DNA of 64,000 nucleotides from CBDCVD01 sp965224015 (lineage in GTDB: Bacteria; Pseudomonadota; Alphaproteobacteria; Rhizobiales; CBDCVD01): the NCBI GenBank assembly GCA_965224015.1, contig OZ245032.1:1488001-1552000 (forward strand), written 5' to 3'. The position numbers and the translations under genes were made by a program. Under the pieces are notes generated by a model that worked only from the letters and a program-made list of their open reading frames with translations, did not search any database and was not told the DNA's origin. Shown here one piece after another: positions 60,926 to 64,000 of the stretch; positions within the stretch are counted from its first letter, which is position 1, and every line of letters begins with the position of its first letter.

Positions 60926-61234
60926 ATGTGTAACGCCAAGAGGTTGTCCCTGGTAAATCCATCGGGTGCAGGTGGCCATTCGTCTGATCATGAGAGATGT
61001 TCGATTTCTCCCGCGTTGTCAAGGGCGCTTCGCGCCGCTTTCAGCGGTTTTTAAACCCTTGACAGCGCGGGAGAAATCGAAAAAAAAGCAATGATCAGAT
61101 GAATGGTCCGATATGGCCTTGCTGGCGGCAATGGCCGTAATAACACTGATTTCAGACCTGTCACCTTGAGAACAACTTATTGAAAGATTACAACTAGTGC
61201 ATGTCAGCAAGGATCACAACAAAGGGATAGAGGC
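60926..61234. other. Gap between slipin and SDR genes with family-E hairpin
   Basis: Besides the hairpin at 60976-61106 nothing is recognised. The SDR ribosome site (GATAGAGGC) is at the end of the gap. Confidence 0.5.
60976..61106. repeat. Family-E hairpin element, copy 2
   Basis: A 131-bp imperfect palindrome: CCATTCGTCTGATCAT with ATGATCAGATGAATGG outside, CGATTTCTCCCGCG with CGCGGGAGAAATCG inside, then TGTCAAGGG with CCCTTGACA, and core CGCGCCGCTTTCAGCGG. Outer ends, TGTCAAGGG and core match copy 1, while the CGATTTCTCCCGCG arm is unrelated to the arm in copy 1. Confidence 0.8.
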
Positions 61235-62029
61235 ATGAGCGAGGCCGCCCTAAATGGCAAATGCGCCATCGTAACCGGATCGACCAGTGGTATAGGCGCG
61301 GCCATCGCCGAGGCCCTTTGCCGCACGGGTCTGAACGTGATGCTGAACGGGTTCGGCGAGGAGCAGGCGATCGCACAACAGCGCGAACACCTTCAGACCA
61401 GCTATGGCACCCAGGTCGGCTATCACGATGCTGACATGCGCGACCCCGATGCCATAGCCCGGCTTGTCGCGCACACCCGCACCTCCATGGGCCCTGTCGA
61501 TGTGATTGTGTGCAATGCCGGCATTCAGTTCGTGTCTCCCATTGAGGACTTTCCCGTTGAAAAATGGGAAGACATTATGGCCATCAATCTCTCAAGTGCA
61601 TTTCATCTCGCCCGCCTGACCTTTGCCGATATGAAGGCGCGCCAATGGGGCCGGATTATCAATCTTGCATCTGCCCATGCCCTGGTAGCCTCGCCTTTCA
61701 AGAGCGCCTATGTGGCGGCAAAACACGGGTTACTGGGGCTAACAAGAACTCTTGCCTTGGAGGGGGCTGAGCACGGGATCACAGCCAATGCAATTTGCCC
61801 TGGCTATGTGCGCACCCCGTTGGTTGAAAAGCAAATTCCTGCAACCGCCGCCGCGCGCGGTATTAGCGAAGACAAAGTCGTACATGATGTGATGCTCGCG
61901 CCACAACCGACAAAGACATTTGTAAGTACGGACGAAGTTAGCGCCCTAACGGTCTTTCTCTTGTCCGATGCAGCGGCATCGATAACCGGCGCAGCCCTTC
62001 CCATAGACGGGGGCTGGACAGCGCATTAA
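61235..62029 (+). CDS. 3-Hydroxybutyrate dehydrogenase-like short-chain dehydrogenase
   Basis: A 264-residue SDR. Cofactor motif TGSTSGIG (14-21), NAG at 94-96, catalytic S146, Y159 and K163 (YVAAK). The C-terminal part (PGYVRTPLVEKQIP, FLLSDAAASITGAALPIDGGW) is very near to D-3-hydroxybutyrate dehydrogenases, which oxidise hydroxybutyrate to acetoacetate with NAD, as in PHB use. ATG at 61235. Confidence 0.85.
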   Translation: MSEAALNGKCAIVTGSTSGIGAAIAEALCRTGLNVMLNGFGEEQAIAQQREHLQTSYGTQVGYHDADMRDPDAIARLVAHTRTSMGPVDVIVCNAGIQFVSPIEDFPVEKWEDIMAINLSSAFHLARLTFADMKARQWGRIINLASAHALVASPFKSAYVAAKHGLLGLTRTLALEGAEHGITANAICPGYVRTPLVEKQIPATAAARGISEDKVVHDVMLAPQPTKTFVSTDEVSALTVFLLSDAAASITGAALPIDGGWTAH

Positions 62030-62063
62030 GGACTGGTTCTATTACGATATGACACGCTCTAGA
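62030..62063. repeat. Family-A terminal fragment (inverted)
   Basis: TGGTTCTATTACGATATGAC followed by ACGCTCTAG is one end of family A in reverse direction, directly behind the SDR stop. Confidence 0.65.
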
Positions 62064-62075
62064 TCAGCATGTGTT

Positions 62076-62138
62076 TATAGCAAAATCCGTTTAATTGGAA
62101 GCATGGGCATTGCCGTATTCTTCTCGCATTTTGCTATA
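62076..62138. repeat. Family-C short inverted-repeat element, copy 3
   Basis: A unit of 63 bp, from TATAGCAAAATCCG to CGCATTTTGCTATA. Its end is ten bases before the ATG at 62149, so the rlmE promoter or leader must lie within or before it. Confidence 0.8.
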
Positions 62139-62148
62139 AGTCATTTTG

Positions 62149-62847
62149 ATGAAACACGGCATGGATAACAAGCGACTGACCCCGGGCAAAAAGCGCTCCG
62201 AGTCGTCACGCCGCTGGCTGCGCCGCCAACTGAGTGATCCTTATGTAGCAAAGGCGCAGGCCCTGGGGTGGCGCTCGCGGGCGGCATTCAAGTTGCTCGA
62301 AATTGACGCCAAATATCATATTCTGACGCCAGGTGCCCGCGTAATCGACTTGGGCTCGGCACCCGGTGGATGGTGTCAGGTCGCTGCCCGTGCTGTCGGG
62401 TCAACACCTGATAGGCCCCTGATCATCGGCATTGATATTGTGGACATGGAGGCCATTGCCGGGGTTATGTTCATGCGCGCGGATTTTACTGAAAACGAAA
62501 CCCCGGCGGCACTGAACAAAATGATCGATGGCGGCGTTGACGTGGTGCTGAGCGATATGGCGCAGCCGGCAACGGGGCACAAAAAAACTGACCATTTGCG
62601 CATCATGCATCTTTGCGAGTTGGCCGCGGACTTTGCCGGCAAGACGCTCAAGCCGGGAGGGCACTTTCTTGCCAAGGTGCTAAAGGGCGGCACCGAGACA
62701 CAACTTCTGACCCGACTTAAGCGCGAGTACACCCGCGTGCATCATGTCAAGCCGCCGGCAAGCCGTAAGGGATCGGCGGAGGCCTATGTGCTCGCCCAGC
62801 ACTTTCGCGGCAACCGGGAACAAGCACGCCAAGGCCACCAAGCATAA
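62149..62847 (+). CDS. rlmE: 23S rRNA 2'-O-methyltransferase RlmE (FtsJ/RrmJ)
   Basis: A 232-residue methyltransferase acting on U2552 of 23S rRNA in the large ribosomal subunit. It has the SRAAFKLLEID lysine, SAM motif VIDLGSAPGGWCQVA, catalytic Asp in VVLSDMAQP, Lys in FLAKVLKGG and Glu in SRKGSAEAYVLA: the K-D-K-E set is intact. The ATG at 62149 or that at 62161 (MDNKRLTPGKKR) is possible; neither has a clear ribosome site. Confidence 0.93.
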   Translation: MKHGMDNKRLTPGKKRSESSRRWLRRQLSDPYVAKAQALGWRSRAAFKLLEIDAKYHILTPGARVIDLGSAPGGWCQVAARAVGSTPDRPLIIGIDIVDMEAIAGVMFMRADFTENETPAALNKMIDGGVDVVLSDMAQPATGHKKTDHLRIMHLCELAADFAGKTLKPGGHFLAKVLKGGTETQLLTRLKREYTRVHHVKPPASRKGSAEAYVLAQHFRGNREQARQGHQA

Positions 62848-62910
62848 CCAGCAACGTTGGCTTCGCTCTGGGGGTGGCCCGCGAGGGGGAGTGGGCAGGT
62901 CGATGCCCGC

Positions 62911-62974
62911 TATAGCAAAATGCGTTTAATTGGAATCATGAGCATTCAGCATTGTTTTTGCATTTTTTGCTATA
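62911..62974. repeat. Family-C short inverted-repeat element, copy 4
   Basis: A unit of 64 bp from TATAGCAAAATGCGTTTAAT to TTTTTTGCTATA. It directly precedes a family-D unit, as the short TTTTGCTATA sequence does at 16831-16840. Confidence 0.8.
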
Positions 62975-63053
62975 CATTTAGAGGGCGATCAGCTTTATGC
63001 GCTTAGCTGACCCCTGGCAAAATGGGTACACCTAAACCCATGCCGATCTAATG
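62975..63053. repeat. Family-D palindromic unit, copy 2
   Basis: It contains ATTTAGAGGGCGATCAGC and TGGCAAAATGGGTACA in common with the copy at 16841-16922; several stem bases have changed, so the palindrome is weaker. Confidence 0.65.
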
Positions 63054-63098
63054 GAGATACCCACAAGTCAGCGTGTACAAAAGCCAATACCGCCGGTA

Positions 63099-63590
63099 TT
63101 ACCTGTCGCGCGTAAAGCCCTTCCAATTCGACGTGAAAATCGCGCCAATATTCATTTTGTTGGCGGCCTGTTGCAACTCTTCAGGCACGGAGCCGCGGAA
63201 TATAAACGGACCCGGCGTAGCAATTTGCACCAGTTGTGGAAAATACTTGGCCGCAACGCCGGAAAGGTGAAACGCCAGCGCCTCGCTGTTTTCGAAAACC
63301 TCGTGGATAACAATCTTTTCTCCGCCGTTGACGATCGATATTTCGTATTTCAACAGGCCAGGCTCGTTGGCATTCAGGGCTTCACCCACCGCGTCATAAG
63401 CGCCGGCAAGCTGTGCGCTCATACCCGGCTTTGCTGTCCATACATAGGTCAGGTCGATTTCATCACCATCAGCGTGGGCATTGGTGCCGGCGAAAAAAAC
63501 AACGGCCACCGCGACCAGCGTCAGAGAAATAACTTGCCTTATTGTCCGTTGCCATATCATGGCGGACTTGATCTTACTGCCTTTCGTCAT
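63099..63590 (-). CDS. Exported protein with antibiotic-biosynthesis-monooxygenase (ABM)-like domain
   Basis: A 163-residue protein with signal segment (ISLTLVAVAVVFFAGTNAHA, cut before DGDEIDLTY) and one ferredoxin-like ABM domain (LTYVWTAKPGMSAQLAG, LLKYEISIVNGGEKIVIHEVFENSEALAFHLSG). ABM domains without cofactors act as quinol monooxygenases or simply as dimeric binding domains; the exported form is less common. AAGGAG lies before ATG at 63590; the frame begins earlier at 63611. It is divergent from the AraC-type regulator. Confidence 0.7.
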   Translation of the reverse strand: MTKGSKIKSAMIWQRTIRQVISLTLVAVAVVFFAGTNAHADGDEIDLTYVWTAKPGMSAQLAGAYDAVGEALNANEPGLLKYEISIVNGGEKIVIHEVFENSEALAFHLSGVAAKYFPQLVQIATPGPFIFRGSVPEELQQAANKMNIGAIFTSNWKGFTRDR

Positions 63591-63729
63591 CAGTCTCTCC
63601 TTAAGTGACAAATCGCATTACTGTATCTAATACCTGACACGCTCCAATAGAGAGGTCCATCCCATTCAGGGTTCGGGTATGGCCCTATTGAAGTTTCATA
63701 CCATGTCGTGCATAATAGAACACGGTTTT

Positions 63730-63752
63730 GGACGATCAATAACCTTTCGTCC
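63730..63752. promoter_or_regulatory. Inverted repeat between the ABM and AraC-type genes
   Basis: GGACGA and TCGTCC, separated by 11 bases, form an inverted repeat (TGGACGA/TCGTCCA when extended by one). It lies 40 bases before the AraC/cupin gene and about 140 before the divergent ABM gene. It could bind the AraC-type regulator or another dimer. Confidence 0.45.
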
Positions 63753-63789
63753 ATGATTCATGATAATTTGTCCGAAAGATACGAAATCA

Positions 63790-64000
63790 ATGGATGTTCT
63801 ATCAAGCGTACTTAAAGGCCTTGAACCGCGCGGCCAGGTCTTTTGTCGCGGAGATCTCAGCGCGCCTTGGGCGTTCTGTGGTGAGTTTGACCAACCGTTG
63901 TTTCATGCCTTTGTATCCGGCCAGGGATACGTTCTCTACCAGGACGGCCCCGCGGCGCCGGTTCAGGCCGGCGATATTGTTTTGCTGGTGCGCGGGGGAA
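63790..64000 (+). CDS. AraC-family regulator, N-terminal cupin_6 domain, partial
   Basis: Only the first 70 residues are in the window. They read MDVLSSVLKGLEPRGQVF and go on with LSAPWAFC, FHAFVSGQGYVL and PVQAGDIVLLVRGG, which is the cupin_6 pattern at the start of many AraC-type regulators in proteobacteria. The helix-turn-helix part lies beyond the window. Confidence 0.75.
   Translation, partial: MDVLSSVLKGLEPRGQVFCRGDLSAPWAFCGEFDQPLFHAFVSGQGYVLYQDGPAAPVQAGDIVLLVRGG

Larger units (their letters stand above)
62848..63098. other. Gap holding family-C, D and B repeats
   Basis: 62911-62974 is a family-C unit, 62975-63053 a family-D unit and about 63067-63099 a partial family-B unit. Nothing else is seen. 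rlmE and the ABM-domain gene converge here. Confidence 0.6.

Overview
The window looks like chromosomal DNA of an alphaproteobacterium. Evidence: the 3' end of an Rsh-type RelA/SpoT gene followed by a DUF2062 membrane protein; a PodJ-like polarity protein with a cytoplasmic coiled coil, one membrane span, Sel1 repeats and a peptidoglycan-binding end; a MerR (LiuR-like) regulator beside an acyl-CoA dehydrogenase/thiolase/FadJ operon; and single-gene RlmE, SDR and slipin loci. No genus can be named from sequence alone. The intergenic DNA is littered with several families of short dispersed, inverted-repeat elements.

Layout. 1-1114: end of rsh plus DUF2062. 1145-3250: a small autotransporter on the minus strand. 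3981-16525: an accessory island, all minus strand. It holds a 2040-residue RTX protein, two near-identical four-helix membrane proteins, two class 3 lipases, three paralogous single-helix membrane proteins placed before the lipases, a glycine-rich protein sharing a module with the RTX protein, and a tiny membrane protein. Genes overlap by a few bases and modules are duplicated or swapped, as in polymorphic toxin/immunity loci. 17533-20240: a GNAT-like and a 2-oxoglutarate oxygenase-like gene with two small unknown genes. 20330-27640: a nucleoside uptake and salvage operon (BMP binding protein, ATPase, two permeases, deoA), interrupted exactly at a stop/start junction by a BglII-type restriction-modification pair. 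A deoD phosphorylase diverges from it.

28835-36201: a giant repeat-rich autotransporter split near its signal peptide by an 861-bp IS5-type element. Removing the element and one TA restores one reading frame of 2167 codons. 36633-41118: PodJ-like polarity operon. 41727-48468: MerR regulator and beta-oxidation operon (acyl-CoA dehydrogenase, thiolase, Spy-like periplasmic protein, FadJ). 48804-56170: M20 amidohydrolase and kynureninase, divergent from a complete branched-chain-type ABC transporter (livG, F, H, M and a binding protein). This suggests uptake and breakdown of kynurenine-like or N-acyl aromatic compounds. 56294-58479: D,D-carboxypeptidase and quinone oxidoreductase. 59115-59257: two overlapping tRNA-like genes with unusual A34 anticodons. 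59783-64000: slipin, 3-hydroxybutyrate-dehydrogenase-like SDR, rlmE, an exported ABM-domain protein, and the start of an AraC/cupin regulator.

Most worth a second look: the RTX/lipase/membrane-protein island, the restriction-modification insertion inside the nucleoside operon, the IS-split autotransporter, the overlapping tRNA-like pair, and hairpin elements whose arms differ between copies but still pair within each copy.
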